Made by a program: the position numbers and the translations under genes. DNA of 64,000 nucleotides from positions 186,001-250,000 of the forward strand of contig OZ025855.1 in the NCBI GenBank assembly GCA_964019425.1, read 5' to 3'. The notes under the pieces were generated by a model. The model did not search any database. It saw nothing but the letters and a program-made list of their open reading frames with translations, and was not told the origin of the DNA. Position 1 is the first letter of the stretch. Every line of letters starts with the position of its first letter. Positions 1-10,337 of this stretch are shown here, piece by piece. Origin of the DNA: Flectonema sp. DT1601 (taxonomy: Eukaryota; Euglenozoa; Diplonemea; Diplonemida; Diplonemidae).

Positions 1-1738
1 GTCACTAATAGATGAGTCACTGAGAACCAACTCATTTCCCTCAAAACCAGAACAGTTGCCATACAGAGACGCTTCTCTGAACCAGCACTGTAAATACCAT
101 AAATACATTACAAGAACCAACGAATGGTAGGTTAGACATTCCTGTGCTACCCAGGTTACGTGAAGTGCGCGTACAACCAGAAGATTAATTCGTCTAAAAA
201 TGAATAAATAAAGAGTTTATAAAGTAAGCAGAACAGGTCATAACCACCTGTAGCTCACATCATGATATCCTCAACAGTGACAAGCAAACATATCACATAT
301 CCATAGAAGACAGTAAGAATGCGAGGGAAAAAACAAAAAAAATATATTAAAAAAAACCGCAACAACAGAGCCACGCCTTTCTCTTTCTACTAGGGCACAT
401 CAGCCACCCCATCAACGGTTAAAGTGTTATTTTGTTCTCTTTTTTTTTTTTTTTTTTTTTTCGTTACATTCATTCTCAAGTTAGTTTGCGCGGAAAGTTG
501 TTTACAGCCAGCTTATCTTTTCTCATTGTGATTGATATCGATAAGTAACTGGAATGATGAAGATGGGTTGTTTTTCTTTGGTAATCTTCTGGGAAGGGAG
601 CGAGGCAGTCCAGTTAACAGCGTTCCAGCACGACGCACCTCCTGAGACACCTCACAACTGTAACCACATGTAAAAAATAGTTCGACTTGACAATGTGACA
701 GATTCTTGAAGGACGTAAAAGGGTGGGAGAAAGAAAAATAGAGAGAAGGGGGAAAAAAGAAAGAAAAAAAGAAAGAAAAACAAACTTTTGCCAAACTACG
801 TTTTTGCCCAACCAAACATTAAAAAAACAAGGTGCTGAGAGGGGAAAAAAAAAAAAAACTACCCAGAAAAATAACAATTGCTTACTCAAGATAAACGGTT
901 GCAAGCAACAGCTCGCTATCGTTATCATGGATCCCATCATATTGTTTTTATATGCGGACTCCCGACGTGTATTTGTAAGGGAATCAGTTAGATCATGCAT
1001 GTGTACCTACACTAGTGTTAGACTGTAGGCACTGTGGTATAGCAGGTGAGCAGAAATTTACTTTAATTTTTTTTTTTTTTTTTTTCTCGCACTCTCCCCT
1101 GGTGACTTCAAAACCAGAAAATAACAGAACAGCACGCGATTACTTTTGCGATCTTACACACACTCAGTGATCTTGACTTTAATTTTTAATAAATTGTTCA
1201 AACATCCGGCAATGGTGCACGTTGTATGGCTGGCTTATACAAAAAAAAAAAAAAAAAAAAAAAACTCATGCTACTGAATTTTTTTTCTTTTTTTTCGCTC
1301 TTTCTTCATTCTCACTCTTCCTTTTCATTCTTACTTAACTTTCTTTTCTTTTTTTTTTTTTTTTTCCCACCCTTCATATCACTCCGTAAAAATGTTTTGA
1401 ATTGCTTGCGTTTGTGTTCATGCTTTATTCTAATTACTAAAGTGAAAAAGAATTCCATACAAACACAACGAAAATGGGAAAAAGAAATGCTTGGGTACAG
1501 GATGGGGGAAAACGGAGAGCACAAATGATGTAATTCTCTTTTGCTTTTGTTTGTTCGTAAAGGGGTAATGACCTCCGAATGACTATTAACTTCTCAGTTT
1601 AATTTTTCTTCATGCAATAATTTTTTATTTATTTTTTTCTTTGTTTTTAAGGTTAGAAAGATGGGTTAGGATAAGAAGTTAGAATGGGAAAAAAAAAAAA
1701 AAAAAAAATCGCGTTCATACAAAAAATTAAACTCACAA
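1..1738. other. Gene-poor, homopolymer-rich flank
   Basis: No convincing gene is visible. The region holds repeated A or T tracts (around 440, 1068, 1240, 1345 and 1690), and the open frames across it are translations of these tracts (runs of Phe, Lys or Ser). The phosphatase at 1739 has a possible phase-0 donor near its stop, so a short downstream exon could lie here, but I could not place one. I saw no tRNA. Confidence 0.6.
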
Positions 1739-2509
1739 CTAAGCAATAATTACCGGAAGTATTAATTTAGATGAGGATTCAAGAGCAAGATGGTCAATCT
1801 TACAGGAATTACCTCTAATGAGTGGTACAGATATTTCAGAGGATACAAGAGAGAGATGGTCAGATTTGCAAAAACTGCTTCTAAGAGGAAATGGAAGGAT
1901 CACCTGCTCGAATGCCTCCAAACTAAGAAGAAATCCGATATTTGGAGAAATCATCGATCTTCGTGATCTAATCAAGTCTAATGCTGCTTCACAAGTCATT
2001 TCTCTGCTGACCATTAAGAACGCAGCCACTAGTGTAGAAGATCTAGAAATCCCTCCCTTGCAATGAACCAACACTCTTCCTCCTTCCTTCAACGCCTCAA
2101 TAATCCATTTTGCTGCTTCCGCGAAATGTTCATTGAGCGGAGCATCACAGTGATCCCTCACTGCGATGCGAAGGGTTTTTATATCCAAACCTTCCACAAC
2201 ACCACATTCTTTTGTTGCATTAAGAACGTGTGTTATTTTATGTTGTTTAAGAGCTTCAGTGTCTACAGCGTCATTTGCTGATCCTAAGAATAGAGTTCCG
2301 TCACCAAGAATATCAGAAGCACACCAACTAGAGTTATTTCTAGATTGCATGGCTTTCTCTCTGATTTCATCTGTACATACGGTGACTGCTTCTCTTTCAA
2401 GACATAGCTGACTTAAACACACTGGTAGTGGTTTCTTGAGAGGTCTCCTTCTTTGTTTAACTCCCTGGGTTGAGATGGGAGTCGTATTTGTGGGACTAGA
2501 AAAGCACAT
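1739..2509 (-). CDS. Dual-specificity protein phosphatase (DUSP-like)
   Basis: This 256-residue protein has a cysteine-based dual-specificity phosphatase fold. The catalytic P-loop HCKGGISRS has its nucleophile at Cys150, and the expected upstream Asp lies in the segment around residues 119-122. A short Lys/Arg-rich N-terminal extension precedes the domain. After the domain the tail contains two similar blocks (CKSDHLSL and CKIDHLAL) about 33 residues apart, perhaps a docking repeat. I chose the ATG at 2509 because the frame upstream is a low-complexity stretch with an acceptor-like TTTTCGCAG, so the upstream part is probably an intron or 5' leader. The family removes phosphate from Ser/Thr/Tyr of MAP kinases and related targets; the substrate here is unknown. 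A GTAATT seven codons before the stop could be a donor, so the last residues are less certain. Confidence 0.85.
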   Translation of the reverse strand: MCFSSPTNTTPISTQGVKQRRRPLKKPLPVCLSQLCLEREAVTVCTDEIREKAMQSRNNSSWCASDILGDGTLFLGSANDAVDTEALKQHKITHVLNATKECGVVEGLDIKTLRIAVRDHCDAPLNEHFAEAAKWIIEALKEGGRVLVHCKGGISRSSTLVAAFLMVSREMTCEAALDLIRSRRSMISPNIGFLLSLEAFEQVILPFPLRSSFCKSDHLSLVSSEISVPLIRGNSCKIDHLALESSSKLILPVIIA

Positions 2510-2871
2510 AATTATGAGGGGGAAAGGGACTGGATCTGCGAAAATGAAAATAAACTTATAAACACCTCTACTAAAAAAAAAAAACAACACACACACACAG
2601 TTCGATGATCTGTTTCATCAATACGTCAACACCCCCCAATCTGGTGAATAGAATTAATATTTAGAGTTACTTTTCACACTATTTGATAAGACAAGCTAAC
2701 CAAGCAGTTGGTACATTCCAATATTCAAAGAAATGCGTAGTAAATAGGTACTATTTTAACCAATCAGTCTTACAATAAGTTAACAACATAAGAATAGTTG
2801 CAACTATAGAGTACGACTATCATAACATACAGTGTAAAGAAGAACATCTATAGTCAACGGCAATGCTTCGC
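2510..2871. other. Intergenic spacer
   Basis: AT-rich spacer between the elongin B stop and the phosphatase start. It has a short CA run near 2590 and an acceptor-like TTTTCGCAG near 2535. Nothing else stands out. Confidence 0.6.
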
Positions 2872-3296
2872 TTAAGCTTCTGGGGGAGGTGCTTCCATTG
2901 CTGGTGCTGCTGCTCCCACATTGTTGACTCCAGATCTATAGACGTCAACGTCTTCCCAACGATCTTCTCCTTCAGTATTTAGTTTATAAATAACAAATAA
3001 TTCTGTTAGGTGATTTTAATTTAGTGTAAATAGTCGTAGTAGGGATATCAAACCCTCACTAAACAACAGAAATACAAACCAGTTCCAGTATCTGAAGGTG
3101 TTATTCCACAATCACAAAGCGAAGAAGCTTCTTCCAGAGACTGTTTTCCCAACAGTAATCTTTGTGAAGCTGGTGGAATCGTTGTAACAACTTCAATTTT
3201 TTCCTTTACTTGCAACACTGTATCTCCAGGGTCACAATGAAGGAATATTGTCTGTTTCTTCCGCTTTACGCGGACATACATTGACATTCCTGTCAT
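2872..3296 (-). CDS. ELOB: Elongin B (ubiquitin-like adaptor)
   Basis: Two exons, 3080..3296 and 2872..3002, joined across a 77-bp intron (donor GTTTGT, acceptor CTAACAG, phase 1), give 115 residues, close to the usual ~118. The N-terminal ~75 residues form a ubiquitin-like fold. Recognisable positions are the Arg/Lys-rich strand YVRVKRKKQTIF, the LQVKEKIE helix, QRLLLGKQSLEEASSL and the CGI turn that matches CGFT in elongin B. The second exon adds an acidic segment and an Ala/Pro-rich tail ending PPPEA. Elongin B with elongin C bridges SOCS/VHL-box receptors to cullin ubiquitin ligases and also acts in transcription elongation. The start could be Met1 or Met4; AACAG directly abuts the first ATG. 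Another divergent ubiquitin-like protein is possible but fits the length and C-tail less well. Confidence 0.72.
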
Positions 3297-3641
3297 CTGT
3301 TTTTTTCCTGTTAAAGGAAAGATTCAAAGTCATTTATCTTCAGACCAACATAAACAATTTATTTACATTACTCAACCTCGACCAACGAAGATCGAACATT
3401 ATTTCAAATTACTAACAACGATCACAATAGAACCCTTATTAGTTAACTCATGGAGGTAACACCAAAATTAAAGAGAAGGATGTATTTCCCGTTTTTTTTT
3501 AAATGAATCACCTTCCGTAAATTAAAACACTTTTTTACTCACGTGGAGATAGACACCAAACACAAATAAAATAAACTGAAGACCCCCAAGTTTTTATAGA
3601 AACAGCATCTACGAATCAATAAAATACTTCAATCGTTATGA
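3297..3641. other. Intergenic spacer
   Basis: Short AT-rich spacer containing the 3' end of the upstream YbjN-like gene. A TATTTTATTG stretch just past its stop may serve in polyadenylation. Nothing else is visible. Confidence 0.5.
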
Positions 3642-6600
3642 CTAGGCCTCATCTTCTTCTGCTTTCATACCGGCAGCCTGTTTGTGTTATTGTATTTACA
3701 TTCTTATGAGTCAACCGTATTAATCAAAGAAAACATAACAGATCTCGGGTGACAAAGGACCAGTCTTGATTACTACAAACCAGCCGGTGAGGTGCACCCT
3801 TTACATATCGGGGAATTCGTTTTAGAGTGATATCGTTGTGTAGGCCTCAAAGGAACTACGAGAGAGAGAGATCTCGGGTGACAAAGGACCAGTCTTGATT
3901 ACAACAAACCAGCCGGTGAGGTGCACCCTTTGCGTATCGGGGAATTCGTTTTAGAGTGATATCGTTGTGTAGGCCTCAAAGGAACTACGAGAGAGAGAGA
4001 TCTCGGGTGACAAAGGACCAGTCTTGATTACAACAAACCAGCCGGTGAGGTGCACCCTTTACATATCGGGGAATTCGTTTTAGAGTGATATCGTTGTGTA
4101 GGCCTCAAAGGAACTACGAGAGAGAGAGATCTCGGAAGGACCAGTCTTGATTACAACAAACCAGCCGGTGAGGTGCACCCTTTACATATCGGGGAATTCG
4201 TTTTAGAGTGATATCGTTGTGTAGGCCTCAAAGGAACTACGAGAGAGAGAGATCTCGGGTGACAAAGGACCAGTCTTGATTACTACAAACCAGCCGGTGA
4301 GGTGCACCCTTTGCGTATCGGGGAATTCGTTTTAGAGAACTTACAACGTGCAACAGTAAGGTTTTGAGAGAGATCTCGGGTGACAAAGGACCAGTCTTGA
4401 TTACAACAAACCAGCCGGTGAGGTGCACCCTTTGCGTATCGGGGAATTCGTTTTAGAGTGATATCGTTGTGTAGGCCTCAAAGGAACTACGAGAGAGAGA
4501 GATCTCGGGTGACAAAGGACCAGTCTTGATTACAACAAACCAGCCGGTGAGGTGCACCCTTTGCGTATCGGGGAATTCGTTTTAGAGTGATATCGTTGTG
4601 TAGGCCTCAAAGGAACTACGAGAGAGAGAGATCTCGGGTGACAAAGGACCAGTCTTGATTACAACAAACCAGCCGGTGAGGTGCACCCTTTGCGTATCGG
4701 GGAATTCGTTTTAGAGTGATATCGTTGTGTAGGCCTCAAAGGAACTACGAGAGAGAGAGAGATCTCGGGTGACAAAGGACCAGTCTTGATTACAACAAAC
4801 CAGCCGGTGAGGTGCACCCTTTGCGTATCGGGGAATTCGTTTTAGAGTGATATCGTTGTGTAGGCCTCAAAGGAACTACGAGAGAGAGAGATCTCGGGTG
4901 ACAAAGGACCAGTCTTGATTACTACAAACCAGCCGGTGAGGTGCACCCTTTACATATCGGGGAATTCGTTTTAGAGTGATATCGTTGTGTAGGCCTCAAA
5001 GGAACTACGAGAGAGAGAGATCTCGGGTGACAAAGGACCAGTCTTGATTACAACAAACCAGCCGGTGAGGTGCACCCTTTGCGTATCGGGGAATTCGTTT
5101 TAGAGAACTTACAACGTGCAACAGTAAGGTTTTGAGAGAGATCTCGGGTGACAAAGGACCAGTCTTGATTACAACAAACCAGCCGGTGAGGTGCACCCTT
5201 TGCGTATCGGGGAATTCGTTTTAGAGTGATATCGTTGTGTAGGCCTCAAAGGAACTACGAGAGAGAGAGATCTCGGGTGACAAAGGACCAGTCTTGATTA
5301 CAACAAACCAGCCGGTGAGGTGCACCCTTTGCGTATCGGGGAATTCGTTTTAGAGTGATATCGTTGTGTAGGCCTCAAAGGAACTACGAGAGAGAGAGAT
5401 CTCGGGTGACAAAGGACCAGTCTTGATTACAACAAACCAGCCGGTGAGGTGCACCCTTTGCGTATCGGGGAATTCGTTTTAGAGTGATATCGTTGTGTAG
5501 GCCTCAAAGGAACTACGAGAGAGAGAGAGATCTCGGGTGACAAAGGACCAGTCTTGATTACAACAAACCAGCCGGTGAGGTGCACCCTTTGCGTATCGGG
5601 GAATTCGTTTTAGAGTGATATCGTTGTGTAGGCCTCAAAGGAACTACGAGAGAGAGAGATCTCGGGTGACAAAGGACCAGTCTTGATTACTACAAACCAG
5701 CCGGTGAGGTGCACCCTTTACATATCGGGGAATTCGTTTTAGAGTGATATCGTTGTGTAGGCCTCAAAGGAACTACGAGAGAGAGAGATCTCGGGTGACA
5801 AAGGACCAGTCTTGATTACAACAAACCAGCCGGTGAGGTGCACCCTTTGCGTATCGGGGAATTCGTTTTAGAGAACTTACAACGTGCAACAGTAAGGTTT
5901 TGAGAGAGATCTCGGGTGACAAAGGACCAGTCTTGATTACAACAAACCAGCCGGTGAGGTGCACCCTTTGCGTATCGGGGAATTCGTTTTAGAGTGATAT
6001 CGTTGTGTAGGCCTCAAAGGAACTACGAGAGAGAGAGATCTCGGGTGACAAAGGACCAGTCTTGATTACTACAAACCAGCCGGTGAGGTGCACCCTTTGC
6101 GTATCGGGGAATTCGTTTTAGAGAACTTACAACGTGCAACAGTAAGGTTTTGAGAGAGATCTCGGGTGACAAAGGACCAGTCTTGATTACAACAAACCAG
6201 CCGGTGAGGTGCACCCTTTGCGTATCGGGGAATTCGTTTTAGAGTGATATCGTTGTGTAGGCCTCAAAGGAACTACGAGAGAGAGAGATCTCGGGTGACA
6301 AAGGACCAGTCTTGATTACAACAAACCAGCCGGTGAGGTGCACCCTTTGCGTATCGGGGAATTCGTTTTAGAGTGATATCGTTGTGTAGGCCTCAAAGGA
6401 ACTACGAGAGAGAGAGATCTCGGGTGACAAAGGACCAGTCTTGATTACAACAAACCAGCCGGTGAGGTGCACCCTTTGCGTATCGGGGAATTCGTTTTAG
6501 AGTGATATCGTTGTGTAGGCCTCAAAGGAACTACGAGAGAGAGAGATCTCGGGTGACAAAGGACCAGTCTTGATTACAACAAACCAGCCGGTGAGGTGCA

Positions 6601-7375
6601 CCCTTTGCGTATCGGGGAATTCGTTTTAGAGTGATATCGTTGTGTAGGCCTCAAAGGAACTACGAGAGAGAGAGATCTCGGGTGACAAAGGACCAGTCTT
6701 GATTACAACAAACCAGCCGGTGAGGTGCACCCTTTGCGTATCGGGGAATTCGTTTTAGAGTGATATCGTTGTGTAGGCCTCAAAGGAACTACGAGAGAGA
6801 GAGATCTCGGGTGACAAAGGACCAGTCTTGATTACAACAAACCAGCTGGTGAGGTGCACACTTCATGAAAATACATTTTGATTCCGTGTTACTTAAATAT
6901 AAACATAACATACCGTGTAAGCACGTGCGAGATACGAATCAAATTCTTTGATACCGTCAGAGAAGATTTCAAGTGATCGGAGTACAATCTGATTAGCAGT
7001 TTCGTCATTAGTGGTGACGATTTGGTCCATTTGCATAACGATTGTGGTTTGAGTGTTCTCTTCATCGGAGTGGACGCTAACTTTGGCGAATCTTCTGTGG
7101 TTATTCCAATTGTTGACGATTGGCATGTCTATTTCTGGTCCTTTTTGATGTGATGACCACATTGCAGTTAATTTCAAAGTTGTTTGCTCTTCCCATTGAA
7201 TATGAACAGCCATCTCCTTCTCTGTTTTCACCACAACCATCACAGCATCTGTAGCTCCTGAGTCGATGATATCGTAACCATTATCCTTCACAACCTTGAC
7301 AAGATAATCATTCGTTGCTTCAAATGCAGATCCTCCTACAAACGTAGCGAACAACAAGGCGGTCACCGCATGCAT
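3642..7375 (-). CDS. Secreted YbjN-like protein with a satellite-filled intron
   Basis: Exon 6914..7375 encodes 154 residues: a signal peptide (first ~18, hydrophobic MHAVTALLFATFVGG) followed by a fold resembling the YbjN/type III chaperone-like family (NDYLVKVVKDNGYDI at the start; NQIVLRSLEIFSDGIKEF at the end). The exon ends ACG|GTATGT, the strong local donor. Reading on instead adds only nine residues before a stop. The next good phase-0 acceptor (CAAACAG at 3678-3684) opens an acidic 11-residue tail, AAGMKAEEDEA, that stops at 3642. The inferred product is 165 residues and the intron (3678..6913, 3236 bp) is almost entirely a tandem satellite. Function is unknown; small secreted YbjN-like proteins occur in other protists. 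The first exon is certain. The splice across the array is inference from site quality and phase. Confidence 0.65.
3741..6861. repeat. 129-bp satellite array with higher-order structure
   Basis: About 25 tandem units, each opening with GATCTCGGGTGACAAAGGAC. Start points include 3741, 3870, 3999, 4128, 4251, 4372, 4501, 4630, 4761, 4890, 5019 and 5140; the last unit (6803) is cut at about 60 bp and has diverged. The main unit is 129 bp and ends in a GA run of variable length. A 121-bp variant swaps the second half for a segment around ACAACGTGCAACAGTAAGG; it starts at 4251, 5019, 5787 and 6037. The 768-bp spacing of the first three variants marks a six-unit higher-order repeat. Units are nearly identical, with only a few variable sites (TACTAC/TACAAC, TTACATATC/TTGCGTATC), so the expansion is recent or homogenised. 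The 63-residue open frames it gives are not genes. Confidence 0.97.
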
Positions 7376-7834
7376 CGTTTTTTTAATTATTCCCTTTTTT
7401 TACTAATAAACGTGTTGATTATATAAAAAAGAGTCAACATTCCAAAACAACTAAAATAATTATTTTTTTTTTTTTTTTTTTTTTGGTAAGAGTTTGTGAC
7501 TAATAAGAATTTTTACTTTTAAAAAAAAAGGGATAGCAAGCATAAAAAAATATATTAAAAAAAACTATTCAGATTAGCCTTATATTTCGTTGAACGCAGA
7601 CAGAATCCTGTCGCTCGAGAAAAGAAATATCGGCTTTCTATCTGAATAGGTTCTCCTCAGACTACGTCGGTACGAAATAATTAAAAAAAAAAAGAAAAAT
7701 TAACAACAGGGAAAGGGTAATAAACTTACTAAAGCCTGAAACTAAAAACCCCCCCCTTTGTGATGAAAAGATGTAAATCACAAAGACTTCCCTCTTTTTA
7801 AATACAAAAAGAGAGATCTTAATTTAAAAACTCA
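7376..7834. other. Intergenic spacer with homopolymers and a hairpin element
   Basis: Contains a 22-base T tract near 7465, other A runs, a C run near 7750 and the MITE-like copy at 7565-7649. No coding sequence is seen. Confidence 0.6.
7565..7649. repeat. MITE-like hairpin element, copy 1
   Basis: An 85-bp element bounded by a perfect 10-bp inverted repeat, CTATTCAGAT ... ATCTGAATAG. The inner arms are also complementary (GCC/GGC and ATATTTC/GAAATAT). Related copies lie at 27500-27573, 45931-46010 and 55784-55894. Copy 2 shares the inner sequence TTTCGTTGAACGCAGAC and the flank TCCGACTACATCGGTA. It could be a short non-autonomous transposon or a mobile structured RNA. Confidence 0.7.
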
Positions 7835-8221
7835 CTAACGGTACCCTAATTGTTGCTGTTGTTGTTGTTGTTGTTGTTGTTGTATAATAGTTGCATATGA
7901 AGGCATCGTTCTATTAGCAGCAGTCGACCACTCAGAATCAAAATTTGATACTTCTTCCTGTGAAACCATGTGAAGGTCGCGAAGGTTATTCTCTTCACCA
8001 GTTCTTAGATTCTTTCTCTTTGTCATCCCAACTCTTTTGTCACCTAGGCTTCGTTCCAGAGCGACGGTTTCCATTCCGACATTTTCATCTTTTTCAGTCA
8101 TTCTAGTTTCGCTAATATGATGACTGGGGTTGTATACTTTACTGACTTTCTTATGATAAGTTCCATTGCCTTGCTCTGCTCTGCGCATCAGGTCATTCAT
8201 TTCATTGCTCATGTTGAACAT
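7835..8221 (-). CDS. Hypothetical protein with C-terminal poly-Q
   Basis: A 128-residue hydrophilic protein opening MFNMSNEMNDLMRRAEQ. It is charged and apparently disordered, with a run of about ten glutamines encoded mainly by CAA repeats near the C-terminus, then LGYR. I recognise no domain. An AAACAG acceptor-like site sits about 25 bases before the ATG, the same arrangement as at neighbouring genes, which favours a real gene. The poly-Q tract is a simple repeat and is likely to vary in length. A GTTAGT next to the stop could be a donor, so the C-terminus may continue in a downstream exon. Confidence 0.5.
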   Translation of the reverse strand: MFNMSNEMNDLMRRAEQGNGTYHKKVSKVYNPSHHISETRMTEKDENVGMETVALERSLGDKRVGMTKRKNLRTGEENNLRDLHMVSQEEVSNFDSEWSTAANRTMPSYATIIQQQQQQQQQQQLGYR

Positions 8222-8436
8222 TTTTATTAAAGTTTTCGGTAGTTGTGTTCTGTTTTGGGTACAAGTACGCTAATGAAATGAAATTACAAATTGTTTCTTC
8301 TTCTACTCAAGCTAAAGAGACATTCAAGTCCCGAACAGGAAATCAGAATGACTACAGCGTTAAGAATTTCATTTTGGAAATTTGTTTTGTTCTTTTTAAA
8401 TTGTTCGACATCATCAGAATAAAGTAAAGATTACTT

Positions 8437-9105
8437 TTATAATTCATCTTTATTGTTTTGTCCTGATGTACGTTCAGCAAGCACCTCAAGAGCCTTCTTC
8501 TGTAGATCAGGTTTTTCCTTCCCGAATTTAGAAGCGTCGACGTCCATGGCTTCGAAGAACAATCTGAGCTGCTTTATTTTGTATTTTCGCAATTCTTCTT
8601 CAGAAGGATAGGGGTTTTCATCAGTGAGTCCAAGTTTCTTTTTTGCTTTGGTAATTTTTCCAGACTTCTTGCGTTTTAAAGACTTTCGAAACTTGGCATC
8701 ACGACGGCGAAGGTATTCCTTATCGACTCTTTTTCTGAAACGTGCTACGGAAGATTTACGTTCCTCAGAGTCTTCAGGGAACCCCAAGACTGTTAACTTA
8801 TCGTCGTTGTCTTCGAATTTCATAGATTCCAATAACTTATCGTCTAAAGTTCCCCAGAGTCTTGTCTTTAAGAACCCACCAGTAATTGCATGTTCTTTCC
8901 AGACCTCACCATTAAGTTTACACTCCGGGAAATCCCTGGCAATGAAATCAATAAATTCCGCGACTCTCAAATGGTTCCAAGTATCTAGATCAAGCCACGA
9001 GTCTTTCTCCCCGAGAGGTTCTAAATCTTTAAATTCTTTATCCATGTCTGCAACCACAGCAAATGCAGTCATGGCAAAGCATGCTATTGAGAGAGCTACC
9101 CTCAT
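8437..9105 (-). CDS. ER-luminal SAM-like protein ending in KDEL
   Basis: A 222-residue protein with an N-terminal signal peptide (MRVALSIACFAMTAFAVVA) and a perfect C-terminal KDEL retrieval signal, so it should reside in the ER lumen. Residues ~30-115 look like a sterile alpha motif: a WNHLRVAEFIDFI helix, a GGFLKTRLWGTLDDKLLE middle and a leucine-rich LTVLGF end. A very basic helical segment follows (~120-165, KFRKSLKRKKSGK), then a C-terminal helical region with KIKQLRLFFEAMDVD that resembles SAP-type helices seen in some ER proteins. I cannot assign a known family. SAM-like domains are usually cytosolic or nuclear, so a luminal one is unusual. The gene is intron-free and the ATG is unambiguous. 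Confidence 0.82.
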   Translation of the reverse strand: MRVALSIACFAMTAFAVVADMDKEFKDLEPLGEKDSWLDLDTWNHLRVAEFIDFIARDFPECKLNGEVWKEHAITGGFLKTRLWGTLDDKLLESMKFEDNDDKLTVLGFPEDSEERKSSVARFRKRVDKEYLRRRDAKFRKSLKRKKSGKITKAKKKLGLTDENPYPSEEELRKYKIKQLRLFFEAMDVDASKFGKEKPDLQKKALEVLAERTSGQNNKDEL

Positions 9106-9533
9106 CGTTGTTGTTGTGTGTTTTCCCTTTGATAAAGTGAAATAATATATGGTCAGCAGTTAATAATAATAACAGCAGGACATAATCTATACCAAACCTG
9201 AAACTCTCAGCAGTGAAACATGTCATCCTTTTTATGACATCTGATGAATACGAACTCTACTTGAAATCAGTTCTCGCGAGCTTGAGGTTCCCTCTCCAAA
9301 GCTGCTTTCACTTATTTTGAAAATTTAAAGAAGTGAACCCATCGATGATGATGTGATGTACAATGTAGTTGATGCAAACAAAAACTAATGAACTTCTTCT
9401 ATGATCAAATACAAGACGGACATTAAAGGATTGTTTCGTCGGAGTTCAATTGATCTTTAAAGTTTGAGAATAAGTCGAGGAAACGATATCCCTCGAACGC
9501 TATTATTGGTTAACTTGAAGGATAAGAATACTT
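9106..9533. other. Intergenic spacer
   Basis: AT-rich spacer without long homopolymers. It holds the presumed 5' region of the KDEL gene (an AAAG acceptor-like site about 22 bases before its ATG) and the 3' end of MED10. I see no further feature. Confidence 0.5.
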
Positions 9534-9905
9534 TCAGGCAAGACTATTCTCAGACAAGTCAATGAGCTCAGATAACTTCGATGTGTATATTGCTACGGAT
9601 TCCTTCTTTGGAACTGTGCTCTTTTCAAGATTTTCAGTCAAAGAATTCATTGTTTTTAAACCAGCTGTGGCGTTTTGTCCTCTGTCGACTGCGAGAACAG
9701 CAGAGAGAGGAATTGTTAATTTATCAAAGTTAGGATCTGTGAGTAAAACATTTTCTTTGATGTTTGAGAAGCCAGATACGATTCCGTTAATACCCGACAC
9801 GTACTCCACTTCATCCTGACAACTTGCTCCATGACAGATATTATTTAACGAATTAATCATACAACTGACTGAAGCTTCCAACTCCTCCAACTTTGAGCTG
9901 TCCAT
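9534..9905 (-). CDS. MED10: Mediator complex subunit 10
   Basis: A 123-residue protein, close to the ~135 residues of MED10/Nut2. It starts with an amphipathic helix (MDSSKLEELEASVSCMINSL). The diagnostic element is the IPLSAVLAVDRGQNATAG segment, which matches the family's conserved VPLEVFDYIDQGRNP block: a proline-led helix, then an invariant D-x-G-x-N turn. A final helix ends SKLSELIDLSENS. MED10 sits in the Mediator middle module and links activators to RNA polymerase II. I chose the second Met (9905) because TCTCACAG, a good acceptor, lies 11 bases upstream inside the longer frame. The assignment rests on one strong motif plus length. Confidence 0.7.
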   Translation of the reverse strand: MDSSKLEELEASVSCMINSLNNICHGASCQDEVEYVSGINGIVSGFSNIKENVLLTDPNFDKLTIPLSAVLAVDRGQNATAGLKTMNSLTENLEKSTVPKKESVAIYTSKLSELIDLSENSLA

Positions 9906-10337
9906 CTTTCCCCCTCCTGTGAGAACACTTAACAACTATTTTTACTGATGTAAATACGACAACCTCTTTAGTTATGTGAAAGTTAGCTTCTTCAAACACA
10001 ACCTGTGAGATGAAATAAGTATTGAATAGTACAAAACAAAAAAAAAACGCCTGTTGAAAGTTATTATTATTTAAGGTAAGTGGGGATCACACGAAACTAT
10101 CTACTTACAAAGAAGAAAAAAAAAAAAAATTGCGGGTTTTTTTTTTTTTTTTTGAACCCAAGAGTGTCTCGTGGAGACAATAAATTCTATACTACAGTAA
10201 TTTTCTAAATGTTTTTTTTTTTTTTTTTTAAAATACAATTTTTTTGGTAGTAACCCTTATATCAGATTTACTAAACAGCCACATAACAAACGAAAGCCTT
10301 GCAGATTCCAATAGCGTAACTAAGTCAGCAACGATAA
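9906..10337. other. Intergenic spacer
   Basis: Three A or T tracts (around 10117, 10140 and 10215) lie between the MED10 start and the stop of the giant annexin-repeat gene. No gene is seen. Confidence 0.6.

Noticed and set aside
4237-6214. Four 63-residue proteins beginning MHLTGWFVVIKTG
   Set aside because: They are translations of the satellite at every higher-order variant unit, with no independent start context.
3741-6861. CRISPR array
   Set aside because: There is no repeat/spacer alternation. The whole 129-bp unit repeats with tiny differences, in a eukaryotic intron.
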